A stretch of DNA of 64,000 nt from Janthinobacterium saanense (GCF_014200675.1 NZ_JACHCI010000007.1:1-64000), one strand, 5' to 3'. Numbered from the stretch's first letter, positions 46,980 through 54,611 are shown. The notes: generated by a model from the letters alone, not told the origin. Made by a program: numbers and translations.

Positions 46980-47897
46980 ATGAACCTGGAATTGCGCCAG
47001 CTGCGCTACTTTATTACCGTGGCCGAAGAATTGCACTTTGGCCGTGCCGCCCTGCGCCTGCACATGACGCAGCCGCCTTTGTCGCAAACCATCATGGCCC
47101 TGGAAGAGTTGCTGGGCGCGCCCCTGTTCGTGCGCACGCGGCGCGAAGTGCAGCTGACGCCAGCCGGCGCCGCCCTGCTGCCGGAAGCGCGCCGCCTGCT
47201 GGCCCAGGCGCAAGATTTACACTCTCTGGTGCAACGCGCCGCGCAGGGCGAAGCGGGGCGATTGAGCCTGGCGTTCGTGTCGTCGGCCGACTACAGCGTG
47301 CTGCCGCCGCTGCTGCGCGCTTATCAAACTGCCTATCCGCAGGTTGCCATACAGCTGCAGGAAGCAACCTCGGACTTGCAGCTCGATGAGTTGCTGCAAG
47401 GCCGTATCGATGCAGGCTTGCTGATCCCGCCGCTGCCCGACAAGGCAAAACTGGCGCTCGACTATTTACCCGTGCTGGCCGAACCGCTGGTGCTGGCAGC
47501 CCCGTCCGGGCTTGATATATTGCAAACGCCTGGCCCCGTGCGGCTGCAGGATCTGCCGCCGCTGCCCTTGATTATCTTTCCGCGGACCATCTCGCCTGGC
47601 CTGCACGACGCCATCGTGGGCGTCTTCCGCGCAGCCGGTATCACGCCGCAGATAGGCCAGGAAGCGATCCAGATGCAAACCATCGTCAGCCTCGTTTCGG
47701 CAGGCATGGGCATCGCGCTGGTGCCACAATCGGTATCGAATCTGATGCGGCCCGGCGTAGAATACAGGCCATTGCACGATGCGACGCCGCTGGTGGAAAC
47801 GGGCCTGGCCTGGCGCCGCGACAATCCATCGTCCGTGCTGCAGGGCTTTTTGGCGCTGCTGCGCAAGCAAATCGATAGTGCATTAAGAGCCGGCTAA
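46980..47897 (+). CDS. LysR-family transcriptional regulator divergent from ilvD
   Basis: A 305-aa LTTR: ELRQLRYFITVAEELHFGRAALRLHMTQPPLSQTIMALEEL is the winged helix, followed by the effector domain from about residue 90 (GRLSLAFVSSADYSVLPPLL). It resembles the CatR/BenM-like subgroup (LRYF..VAEELHFGRAA). The start at 46980 (MNLELR) is the usual one for the family; an ATG at 46968 adds four residues. Location suggests control of ilvD, but no clear T-N11-A dyad was found in the shared 170-base region. Ligand unknown. Confidence 0.9.
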   Translation: MNLELRQLRYFITVAEELHFGRAALRLHMTQPPLSQTIMALEELLGAPLFVRTRREVQLTPAGAALLPEARRLLAQAQDLHSLVQRAAQGEAGRLSLAFVSSADYSVLPPLLRAYQTAYPQVAIQLQEATSDLQLDELLQGRIDAGLLIPPLPDKAKLALDYLPVLAEPLVLAAPSGLDILQTPGPVRLQDLPPLPLIIFPRTISPGLHDAIVGVFRAAGITPQIGQEAIQMQTIVSLVSAGMGIALVPQSVSNLMRPGVEYRPLHDATPLVETGLAWRRDNPSSVLQGFLALLRKQIDSALRAG

Positions 47898-47959
47898 GCC
47901 GCTCGGGCGCCAGCTCATGCATACTACGCAACAATGATTTAACTTAAGAAAGAATACCG

Positions 47960-48784
47960 ATGCTGATACACCCGATGCCCGACCCGATCGCCATACAAAT
48001 CGGCCCACTCGCCGTGCACTGGTACGGCCTGATGTATGTGCTGGCCTTTGCCCTCTTTATCGCGCTGGGCCGGGTGCGCATCAAGCAACCGCACATCGCC
48101 ATCCTCGGCTGGAAAAAGGAGGATCTGGACGATATGCTCTTCTATGGGATGCTCGGGGTGGTGATCGGCGGGCGCCTCGGTGAAGTGCTGTTTTACCGTC
48201 CCGAATATTTTGCCCAGAACCCGCTGGAAATCTTCATGGTCTGGCATGGCGGCATGTCCTTCCACGGTGGCTTCCTGGGCGTGATCCTGTCCATGTATTT
48301 GTGGAGCCGCAAGGCGGGCCGCAACCTGTTCGACGTGCTCGACTTCATCGCGCCGCTGGTGCCGCTCGGTTACGCAGCGGGCCGCCTGGGCAACTTCATC
48401 AATGCCGAACTGCCAGGCCGGATCGCGCCGGAAAGCTTGCCATGGGCCATGCAATGGCCGGGCATTCCCTACCTGGTACACCCGTCGCCGATCTACCAGA
48501 TGCTGGTCGATGGCATCCTGGTGTTCATCATCCTGTGGCTGTTCTCGCGCAAGCAGCATCCGCGCATCGCCGTCGGCGCCATGTACACCTTGCTGTACGG
48601 CTGCGCCCGCTTCTTCACGGAATACTTCCGCACGCCGGATTGGCAAGTGGTGTGGTTCGGCGTGCCGATCACCTCGGGCCAGATGCTGTCGCTGCCGATG
48701 ATAGTCGGTGGCATCGCCCTGCTGGTCTGGTCGTACAAGAAACGCATCATGGCCACGCCGCCGACCAAGAGTCTGTCCCGGTAG
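47960..48784 (+). CDS. lgt: Prolipoprotein diacylglyceryl transferase
   Basis: Inner-membrane enzyme that attaches diacylglycerol to the lipobox cysteine of lipoproteins, such as the several found in this window. 274 aa, seven membrane segments. Landmarks: LAVHWYGLMYVLAF at the start, the signature GGRLGEVLFYRPEYF ... WHGGMSFHGGFLG (with essential His and Arg of the family), and AAGRLGNFINAELPGR. After the gene, about 138 bases lead into the accessory block. Confidence 0.97.
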   Translation: MLIHPMPDPIAIQIGPLAVHWYGLMYVLAFALFIALGRVRIKQPHIAILGWKKEDLDDMLFYGMLGVVIGGRLGEVLFYRPEYFAQNPLEIFMVWHGGMSFHGGFLGVILSMYLWSRKAGRNLFDVLDFIAPLVPLGYAAGRLGNFINAELPGRIAPESLPWAMQWPGIPYLVHPSPIYQMLVDGILVFIILWLFSRKQHPRIAVGAMYTLLYGCARFFTEYFRTPDWQVVWFGVPITSGQMLSLPMIVGGIALLVWSYKKRIMATPPTKSLSR

Positions 48785-48867
48785 AGTCATACGGCTTATC
48801 ACAAAGCCCTGCCCCTGCATTACAGGCGTATCTTCAACACTTCCACCTTTTCAGCATTCGTTGAAAT

Positions 48868-48911
48868 AGCACTAAATAATGAAATCATTGAAAAATTTCA
48901 TTAAAAGTGCT
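48868..48911 (+). promoter_or_regulatory. Long dyad at the promoter of the AbiEi/AbiEii-like operon
   Basis: Nested inverted repeats: outer AGCACT / AGTGCT (48868-48873, 48906-48911) and inner TAATGAAAT / ATTTCATTA (48877-48885, 48895-48903). TTGAAA (48889-48894) and TACTTT (48911-48916) fit a promoter lying inside it, placing the RNA start near the ATG at 48923. This looks like an autoregulatory operator for the winged-helix first gene. Confidence 0.6.
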
Positions 48912-48922
48912 ACTTTCAACCT

Positions 48923-50017
48923 ATGCTGAAACAGACACAGAAATCATTAGCAAGCAATCCTGAGGCTGTAGGAATGCTTGCCTGCAAGGAAATCTCGGCG
49001 CTGCTCGCTCTGATTCCACACGTACATATTGAGCCTGTCGAAAACAATACACTCGGTAACGCGATCGACTTCGTTATCGACGTCCATACCGGCGCCAATA
49101 CCGATAATGCCTGGTCTATAGGCTGCGAAGTCAAAACTAACGGACAACCACGCTACGCCGAAACGGCGGTATTAAAGCTAAGGGAGTGGGCTTCCAGCAT
49201 GCCCGCCAATACGGCCGTGGTGTTCATTGCGCCATACATATCCCCGGCTGTGCGGCAGTTGTGCAAGAGCCGAAAAGTCGGCTATCTCGACTTTGCTGGT
49301 AATTGTCTGATTCAATTTTCCAACGTCTATATCGAACGTACCGTCGCCGAAGTGCCGCCCGCGACGCAGCGTGAACTGAAGTCGATTTATAAGCCCAAGT
49401 CAGCGCGTGTATTGCATCTTTTGCTCAGCACGGTCGGGCAACATTGGAAAGTGCAGGATCTGGCCGATAAAAGTGGGGTCAGCTTGGGCCAGGTGAGCAA
49501 TGTCCGGCGAGCGTTGCTGGACAGGGGCTGGGTCTCGATCTCAGATGCGGGAATGCAACTGACCTCACCTGACGCACTCCTTGATGAGTGGCAGGCTATT
49601 TACGACGGCCCAGGCGGCAGCACTCATAGTTACTACACGACACTACACGGAAGGGCGCTTGAGGATGCAGTCCGACGCATATTCGCCCGCCAAAACGACT
49701 ACGCTGGTTCAGTCGCATTGTCCTCTTTTTCCGCAGCAGACTTTATCGCTCCTTATGCCCGAACCGGGAAGACTTATCTATACGCTGACGAATATGGATT
49801 GGCAGAGATAGTGCGTGACCTGGCGCTGAAGCTGGCAATGAATGGAAATGTACAAATTACCGTTCCAGCGAGCGACGGCCCTTTTTTGAACCCAGTATCG
49901 CCGGCTCCTGATATTGTCTGCACCAGTCCAGTTCAAACATATCTTGACCTTTTTGTCTCGGGAGAACGGGGACAAGAAGCTGCGCAATATCTTCGAGAGG
50001 CAAAGCTTCAATGGTGA
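48923..50017 (+). CDS. AbiEi-like type IV antitoxin with nuclease-like N-terminal domain
   Basis: A 364-aa protein with three parts. Residues about 20-130 look like a PD-(D/E)XK-type fold: AIDFVIDV, then IGCEVKTNGQP (E-x-K), LKLREWASS and VGYLDFAGN. Residues about 145-200 are a winged helix (VQDLADKSGVSLGQVSNVRRALLDRGWV). The C-terminal part, ending PVQTYLDLFVSGERGQEAAQYLREAKLQW, matches the AbiEi_2-type antitoxin end. It overlaps the toxin-like gene by 7 bases. No ribosome site precedes the ATG. The DNA is more AT-rich than neighbours, suggesting transfer. Antitoxin and autorepressor roles follow from the family; the role of the nuclease-like part is not known to me. Confidence 0.78.
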   Translation: MLKQTQKSLASNPEAVGMLACKEISALLALIPHVHIEPVENNTLGNAIDFVIDVHTGANTDNAWSIGCEVKTNGQPRYAETAVLKLREWASSMPANTAVVFIAPYISPAVRQLCKSRKVGYLDFAGNCLIQFSNVYIERTVAEVPPATQRELKSIYKPKSARVLHLLLSTVGQHWKVQDLADKSGVSLGQVSNVRRALLDRGWVSISDAGMQLTSPDALLDEWQAIYDGPGGSTHSYYTTLHGRALEDAVRRIFARQNDYAGSVALSSFSAADFIAPYARTGKTYLYADEYGLAEIVRDLALKLAMNGNVQITVPASDGPFLNPVSPAPDIVCTSPVQTYLDLFVSGERGQEAAQYLREAKLQW

Positions 50018-50874
50018 CCAACAATGAAGCACAGCATGCGCGCGATTACGGACCGCGCACGACGGAGGCAGTGAAATCCGTGCTGTTGGAAATAGGCCAG
50101 ATCCTTGGCTCATATCAAGGAAAATTCATCATCGTTGGCGGATCCGTGCCTTGGCTTTTATTAGCTGCGGAAGATATGCAGCACGTGGGCACTATGGACG
50201 TCGATATCGCCCTCTCAGCCGAGGCCTTGGGAGACGGCGAGTACGCACAATTGGTCGAATCCCTGCTCTCTCATGGCTACCATTTTCGAGACGGTCGCAG
50301 GAAATTTCAGCTGCACCGTACGGTACCCAGCGCCGATGGCACGGCCGCCATTGATGTGGTCATTGACTTCCTGATGCCAAAGGATGCCGCCATCGTAAAA
50401 AATAATCCGCCTCTCGTCGATGATTTTGCCGTCATCCGCGCCAGTGGAGCCGACCTGGCGGTAAAGTACTTTGAGTTGGTGCCGGTACACGGAAACATGC
50501 CTGGCGGTGGCACTAACAAGGTGGAAATTGCCGTATGCTCCATACCGGCTTTTCTGGCGATGAAAGGACATGCCATGCACGGACGGCACAAGCAAAAAGA
50601 TGCCTACGACATCTACTATTGCGTCCGGAATTACCCGAATGGCATCGACGCACTCGCCGAGAAATGCATGGAACTCCTCAGCCAGGAAAGTGGAAAGCAA
50701 GGCTATACCTTCATTAATCAAAAATTTGATACTGTCGAAGGCTACGGACCAAGCTGTGTCAAGAACTTTGTCTCGGACTCGGGCGTATTGGACGGACGGA
50801 CACCCGCAGAGTGGCAGCAAGACGCTTACGGCCAAGTTGATGCCTTGATGCATGCCATGAGACTACGGGAGTGA
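50011..50874 (+). CDS. AbiEii/AbiGii-like nucleotidyltransferase toxin
   Basis: A 287-aa protein of the DNA polymerase beta-like nucleotidyltransferase fold. The active-site pattern is present: FIIVGGSVPWLLL (G-G-S, about residue 45), TMDVDIALS (D-x-D, about 67), and AAIDVVIDFLM for the third acidic residue (about 112). KYFELVPVHG and HGRHKQKDAYDIYYCVRNYP (about residue 195) fit AbiEii-type toxins, where a K-D pair binds the nucleotide. These enzymes modify tRNA or other targets by adding nucleotides and stop growth on phage infection. It overlaps the antitoxin-like gene by 7 bases (coupled). The IS element begins 13 bases past its stop. Toxicity is inferred from the family. Confidence 0.75.
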   Translation: MVTNNEAQHARDYGPRTTEAVKSVLLEIGQILGSYQGKFIIVGGSVPWLLLAAEDMQHVGTMDVDIALSAEALGDGEYAQLVESLLSHGYHFRDGRRKFQLHRTVPSADGTAAIDVVIDFLMPKDAAIVKNNPPLVDDFAVIRASGADLAVKYFELVPVHGNMPGGGTNKVEIAVCSIPAFLAMKGHAMHGRHKQKDAYDIYYCVRNYPNGIDALAEKCMELLSQESGKQGYTFINQKFDTVEGYGPSCVKNFVSDSGVLDGRTPAEWQQDAYGQVDALMHAMRLRE

Positions 50875-50937
50875 AACTGGGGTACCCTGACTTTTTCGGA
50901 CACTCTAGTTTGGTAAACTTCACCAACTGGAAAACAT

Positions 50938-51249
50938 ATGACACGCTCAAAAACCTACACACCGGAGCTTCGGGAAGAAGCGGTAAAACTGGTCCTGACA
51001 CAAGGCCTGACGCTGGAAGATGCCGCGTTGCGCCTGACCATTCCAAAGGGCACGCTGGCCAACTGGGTGAGTGCGGCAAAGCGCGGTACGTCGCCTAAAG
51101 TGGCCCCTGGCAGCCGCTCCGTGCCTGAGCTGGAAGCCGAGGTAAGCAAGCTGCGCAAGGAGCTCGCCGAGGCTCGCATGGAGCGCGATATCGTAAAAAA
51201 AGCGGCAGCGTACTTTGCGCGGGAGTCGCTGCCAGGTACGCGGTCATGA
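50938..51249 (+). CDS. IS3-family transposase OrfA
   Basis: A 103-aa DNA-binding protein that recognises the element ends. It has the helix-turn-helix pattern of IS3 OrfA (TYTPELREEAVKLVL, LTLEDAALRLTIPKGTLANWV) and a leucine-zipper-like C-terminus (VPELEAEVSKLRKELAEARMERDIVKKAAAYF). The run A7G near its end (51195-51202) is a classical -1 slippage site, which would produce the OrfAB transposase. Its stop overlaps the orfB start (ATGA). Confidence 0.93.
   Translation: MTRSKTYTPELREEAVKLVLTQGLTLEDAALRLTIPKGTLANWVSAAKRGTSPKVAPGSRSVPELEAEVSKLRKELAEARMERDIVKKAAAYFARESLPGTRS
51195..51202 (+). other. Programmed -1 frameshift site in the IS3 element
   Basis: Seven A followed by G at 51195-51202 within codons for VKKAA; a -1 slip here enters the orfB frame, which is open from this point through the orfB ATG, as in other IS3 members. 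Confidence 0.7.
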
Positions 51250-52073
51250 AGACCTTGCGACTCGAATTTCCCGTCACCGTCATGTGCCGCGTCTTTAGCG
51301 TCTCGCGCAGCGGTTTCTACGCTTGGGCGAACGGCAAACCATCGCAGCGGGCGCAGGACGACGCGCGCCTGAAGGTCGCCATCGAGGCCGTGCACGCGCA
51401 GAGCCGGCAGACCTACGGCCCGTTGCGCATGCAGCCGGAACTGACGGCGCAGGGCTTTCCGGCCGGCCGTGATCGTATCGTCCGTCTGCGTCGCGAGCTC
51501 GCCTTACGCTGCAAGCAAAAGCGCAAGTTCAAGGCCACTACGAACTCGAACCATGACTTGCCGGTGGCCGACAACCTGCTCAATCAGACCTTTGCACCAA
51601 CCCGGCCGAACGAAGCCTGGGTGACCGACATCACCTATGTAGCCACCGGCGAGGGCTGGCTTTACCTGGCCGGCATCAAGGACGTGTTCACCTGCGAGCT
51701 GGTGGGCTATGCGATGGACGAGCGCATGACGCAAACGCTGACGGCAACGGCCCTGTGGAAGGCTGTGCGCAACAAACGTCCTGCGCCGGGCCTGATTCAC
51801 CACTCCGACCGCGGCAGTCAGTACTGCGCTCATGACTATCAAAAACTGGTGAAGCAGTTCGGCATGCAGCCGTCCATGTCGCGCCGGGGAAACTGCTATG
51901 ACAACGCGCCCATGGAGAGCTTCTGGGGTAGCCTGAAAAACGAGCTGGTGCACCATCAACGTTACGCCACCCGGGCCGATGCGAAAGCTGCAATACAGGA
52001 ATACATCAAGCTTTTACAACCGCCAGCGGCGCCACTCGCGCCTCGGCAATGTTCCGCCCGCGTTGTTCGCTGA
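51246..52073 (+). CDS. IS3-family transposase OrfB, C-terminus frameshifted
   Basis: DDE integrase-type catalytic subunit. The catalytic acids are all present: D in WVTDITYVA (about residue 130), D in IHHSDRGSQYC (about 188) and E in DNAPMESFWGSLKNE (about 224). After EYIK (51998-52010) the frame goes wrong: the family ending FYNRQRRHSRLGNVPPALF and EKFSKQPRAA is encoded in the next frame (52012 to a stop at 52102-52104), while the open frame reads LLQPPAAPLAP to a stop at 52073. A net loss of two bases (or gain of one) near 52011 explains this. Activity of this copy is therefore doubtful. Confidence 0.88.
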   Translation: MKTLRLEFPVTVMCRVFSVSRSGFYAWANGKPSQRAQDDARLKVAIEAVHAQSRQTYGPLRMQPELTAQGFPAGRDRIVRLRRELALRCKQKRKFKATTNSNHDLPVADNLLNQTFAPTRPNEAWVTDITYVATGEGWLYLAGIKDVFTCELVGYAMDERMTQTLTATALWKAVRNKRPAPGLIHHSDRGSQYCAHDYQKLVKQFGMQPSMSRRGNCYDNAPMESFWGSLKNELVHHQRYATRADAKAAIQEYIKLLQPPAAPLAPRQCSARVVR

Positions 52074-52171
52074 AAAATTCAGCAAACAGCCACGGGCGGC
52101 TTGAAACAAGAGTGTCCGCTATTGACAGTACACCTCAAACCCCAGGCGCTGCCTGCATCAGAGTAATAGCC

Positions 52172-52636
52172 TCAGGCTTTTAAGCGTTCCACGATCACAT
52201 CCCATTGCGCCGGCGTCACCGGCGTGATGGACAAGCGGCTGCCTTTCTTGAGCAGCAACATGTCTTCCAGCGCCGCCATCTGGCGCATTTCGGCCAGTGG
52301 CAGCAGCGCCGTTTTCTGCAAGCCCTGCACATCGACGCTGATCCAGCGTGGCTGTTCGCGGGTCGCCTTGGCATCGAAATACTTGCCGCCTTCTTCAAAC
52401 TGGCTGTGATCGGGGTAAGCCGTGCTGGCCACTTCGGCTATGCCCGCCACGCCCGGTTGCGGGCAGCTGGAATGGTAGAACAGCACGCCGTCGCCTACTT
52501 TCATGCCGTCGCGCATGAAGTTGCGGGCCTGGTAGTTGCGCACGCCAAACCAGGGCAGAGTGTGTTTCGGCGCCGCCATCAGATCATCGATGCTGACCTC
52601 GTCCGGTTCCGATTTCATCAACCAATATTGTTTCAT
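52172..52636 (-). CDS. EVE domain-containing protein
   Basis: A 154-aa single-domain EVE protein, MKQYWLMKSEPDEVSIDDL onward, with WFGVRNYQARNFMRDGMKVGDGVLFYHSS and PAQWDVIVERL at the end, all typical of the family. EVE is related to PUA/YTH domains and is thought to bind modified bases in DNA or RNA; some members act in restriction systems. GGGAG lies five bases before the ATG. It lies directly downstream of 6S RNA, a common order in betaproteobacteria, and 45 bases beyond the IS element. Confidence 0.93.
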   Translation of the reverse strand: MKQYWLMKSEPDEVSIDDLMAAPKHTLPWFGVRNYQARNFMRDGMKVGDGVLFYHSSCPQPGVAGIAEVASTAYPDHSQFEEGGKYFDAKATREQPRWISVDVQGLQKTALLPLAEMRQMAALEDMLLLKKGSRLSITPVTPAQWDVIVERLKA

Positions 52637-52665
52637 GGGTACTCCCGTATCAAAGCAACAGACGT

Positions 52666-52704
52666 AAAAAAACGGCTGCGCATCGTATGCTGCAACCGTT
52701 TTCA
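52666..52704 (-). terminator. Terminator after 6S RNA
   Basis: On the minus strand AAAACGGTTGCAGCAT pairs with ATGCGCAGCCGTTTT with two mismatches, then seven T. It lies between the 6S RNA and the EVE gene. Confidence 0.8.
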
Positions 52705-52733
52705 GTTGTATTTCAAGCTTGTACTCAATTCGG

Positions 52734-52902
52734 CCCCGCCTGTGCCGCTATGCCGGCATCCCGAACCAAACGGTTCAAGGTGGTCACGTTAGTTCAATTT
52801 CGGGTTCGTCGAACGAGCGACGCTCACTCCCATCAAACAAAATTCGCAACCGATGCGCATAAATGGTTCAAGGAATATATGGCAATCGCGAACACCGCAG
52901 GG
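52734..52902 (-). ncRNA. ssrS: 6S RNA
   Basis: About 169 bases on the minus strand, between zapA and the EVE gene, the expected place in betaproteobacteria. The 5' part CCCTGCGGTGTTCGCGATTG and the 3' part GCCGGCATAGCGGCACAGG with GCGGGG pair as the closing stem; a GGTTC/CCTTGAACC segment occurs twice, as in known 6S sequences. 6S RNA binds sigma-70 RNA polymerase and mimics an open promoter. TAAACT just upstream could be the -10. Ends are approximate by a few bases. Confidence 0.85.
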
Positions 52903-52985
52903 TAGGACGAAGTTTACTCCTTTGATCGCGCATCGCAAAGACAAATCGTAGCGATTCGTGCGCTGCTGGCTTAATATTCCATAAC

Positions 52986-53105
52986 AACATCTGACAAAAC
53001 CGTAGCGAGCGGCAGGGAGTTGTGGTTGAGAAGCGCAGCTGTGCGGATGCACAGCGAGCATCGCAGGCCGCAAATCGCGACGCGCAGCAGGTTTGGTCAG
53101 ATGTT
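52986..53105. repeat. Palindromic element between zapA and 6S RNA
   Basis: AACATCTGACAAAAC (52986-53000) and GTTTGGTCAGATGTT (53091-53105) are inverted arms with one mismatch, enclosing about 90 bases with further small dyads (GTGCGGATGCAC). It begins at the zapA stop. The shape suits a dispersed intergenic element of the REP or MITE kind. Only one copy is in view. Confidence 0.5.
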
Positions 53106-53416
53106 TAAAAAAGGTTTTCCTGGGGCGTCAGTGCCGTATCGAGCACGGTATGCATGGCGGCGATCTTTTGTTTGACTTCCAGTATCGACAACTCCGACAG
53201 CGGACCTTGCGGCGACTTGACGGACAGGAATTCGGCGGCCACGCCCAAGGCGGCCAGCACGGCGATGCGGTCATTGCCCTTGACCTTGCCTGCGTCGCGG
53301 ATGGCCTTCATCTTGCTATCGAGGTAGATCGCCGCTTCACGCAAGGCGCGCTCTTCACCGTCGGCGCACAGCATGCTGTAGGCCTGGCCCATGATATTGA
53401 CATCGACACGCGGCAT
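53105..53416 (-). CDS. zapA: Cell division protein ZapA
   Basis: A 103-aa FtsZ-ring stabiliser. The N-terminal strand-turn DVNIMGQAYSMLCADGEERALREAA and the long helix MKAIRDAGKVKGNDRIAVLAAL are typical; the C-terminal coiled coil allows tetramers that cross-link FtsZ filaments. It overlaps zapB by one base (TAATG), so translation is coupled. 6S RNA follows downstream, the conserved zapA-ssrS order. Confidence 0.93.
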   Translation of the reverse strand: MPRVDVNIMGQAYSMLCADGEERALREAAIYLDSKMKAIRDAGKVKGNDRIAVLAALGVAAEFLSVKSPQGPLSELSILEVKQKIAAMHTVLDTALTPQENLF

Positions 53417-53679
53417 TACGCTTCCTTCCCGTTCTCGGCACTATAATTTTCCGCTTCCGAGGCGGCTTGTTCCAGGCCAGCTTGCACCAGTTCCGGTATC
53501 TTTTCCAGCAAGGCCTCTACCCGCTCCTGCGCCTCGCGCATGCGCTGCACATACATGGCGTTGTCGGCGGACAAGGCGATATTGTCCTTGCGCAGTTGCG
53601 CGTTTTCACGACGCAGCGCATGGGTCATTTCGGCCAGCAGGCCGATTTTGTCGGATAATTCATTGAATTCGGAAATCAT
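53416..53679 (-). CDS. zapB: ZapB-like coiled-coil cell division protein
   Basis: An 87-aa protein that is almost entirely coiled coil: ELSDKIGLLAEMTHALRREN and LRKDNIALSADNAMYVQRMREA. This matches the short DUF904/ZapB-type gene found just upstream of zapA in betaproteobacteria. The start at 53679 (MISEFN) is chosen over an in-frame upstream ATG because the added residues look non-coding. It probably joins the division ring through ZapA. The symbol rests on position and coiled-coil form. Confidence 0.75.
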   Translation of the reverse strand: MISEFNELSDKIGLLAEMTHALRRENAQLRKDNIALSADNAMYVQRMREAQERVEALLEKIPELVQAGLEQAASEAENYSAENGKEA

Positions 53680-53807
53680 TCCGCCACTATAGGGCGGACG
53701 CTCCATGGGCGTCAATCGAATCACACAGCTGTCACACATATTTACACCAATACAGCGCTGTTGTCGTGAAAGAACGGTTTTTCACCCCCCTGGTGGCAGC
53801 CGGGCAG

Positions 53808-53841
53808 CCACCAGAGGTAAGCCACTGCTTACTTCTGGTGG
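53808..53841 (-). terminator. Hairpin after the surface-antigen-like gene
   Basis: CCACCAGAGGTAAG / CTTACTTCTGGTGG (14 bases, one mismatch) with a six-base loop, right past the stop at 53850. No T run follows, so it may be Rho-linked or an RNA end stabiliser. Confidence 0.6.
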
Positions 53842-53849
53842 TTCAGGCA

Positions 53850-54611
53850 TTAGCCCTTTTCATGGCCAGGCACGATGTCAAAAGTGTGCGTGCGGTTCTC
53901 GCAGGAACGGCGCTGCAGGGTTTGCTTGCCGCCCTTGCCCTCCAAGGTCATCGTCAAGTCGCGGCAGGTGTGGTAGCTACCCGGTTTGGCGCCCGTATTC
54001 GATGGCGCCAGGCTCACTTTCAAGGGCACGGGATTGCCCAGGCCCTGGTTGCTCCAGTGGCTGGCCACGCCCTCTGCATTGTCGCGCAAGACGTTTTCGG
54101 CAGCGTCGATCAGCGCCTGTTTTTCTTTCGCATTCAGTGTGGCCACCGTGATATCGGACAAAAACGGCGGATAGGCCACGGGCGCCGCGTCCTTGCCCTG
54201 CACATCCCAGCGCCCGCTATCTTGTGTACAGGTACGGCGGCTCAGGTCCTGCGTCTTGCCACCGGCCGTGACGATGAATTTCAAGTCGCGGCAGGCGTGC
54301 GCCTTCAGGCTGTGTTCGGTCAAGCCGGAGTTGCTGAAGTTATATGTCACCGTCACCAGATGGGACTTGTCGCTGCCGTTATCCCAGACATGGGCTTGCT
54401 GGTCGTCATCGTCCTTGTTCAAGTCATTGAACAAATCATTGAGCAGCATGTCCTTTTCCAGCGGCGTCAGGGTGGCGATCGTCAACTCGTCGAGGATGGT
54501 GGGCGCCTGGGCATGGGCAGCCCCCATGCAGGCGAAGCCGATGGCGGCGGCGCCAAGCAAACGCAAGAGCGCAGGAGAAAAGAGGGTTGGAATAGATTTC
54601 TTTTTCATCAT
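53850..54611 (-). CDS. Exported protein with two RT0821-like surface-antigen domains
   Basis: A 253-aa exported protein with signal peptide (cleavage near GAAHAQ). The mature part is a tandem duplication: residues about 42-145 (LTIATLTPLEKDMLLNDLF ... HACRDLKFIVTAGGKTQDLSRRTC ... GRWDV) and about 150-250 (ITVATLNAKEKQALIDAAE ... HTCRDLTMTLEGKGGKQTLQRRSC ... HTFDI). Each copy has the C-R-D-L ... G-G-K ... R-x-C signature of the RT0821/Lpp0805 surface domain. There is no lipobox. Its partner and role are unknown; an envelope location is likely. Confidence 0.7.
   Translation of the reverse strand: MMKKKSIPTLFSPALLRLLGAAAIGFACMGAAHAQAPTILDELTIATLTPLEKDMLLNDLFNDLNKDDDDQQAHVWDNGSDKSHLVTVTYNFSNSGLTEHSLKAHACRDLKFIVTAGGKTQDLSRRTCTQDSGRWDVQGKDAAPVAYPPFLSDITVATLNAKEKQALIDAAENVLRDNAEGVASHWSNQGLGNPVPLKVSLAPSNTGAKPGSYHTCRDLTMTLEGKGGKQTLQRRSCENRTHTFDIVPGHEKG

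Larger units (their letters stand above)
50888..52127 (+). mobile_element. IS3-family insertion sequence
   Basis: About 1.24 kb holding orfA and orfB. The imperfect terminal repeats are TGACTTTTTCGGACACTC (left, 50888) and its counterpart on the minus strand at the right, TGTCAATAGCGGACACTC (ending 52127); GGACACTCT then GTTT continue inward on both sides. A longer version with TGGGGT (50878) and ACCCCA (to 52144) as outer ends is also possible. No certain target duplication was found. orfB is frameshifted near its end, so this copy may be inactive. Confidence 0.85.

Noticed and set aside
50878..52144. Outer TGGGGT/ACCCCA as the true ends of the IS3 element, and GTA as target duplication
   Set aside because: The spacing to the shared inner repeat differs by about seven bases between ends and the flanking triplets do not match convincingly.
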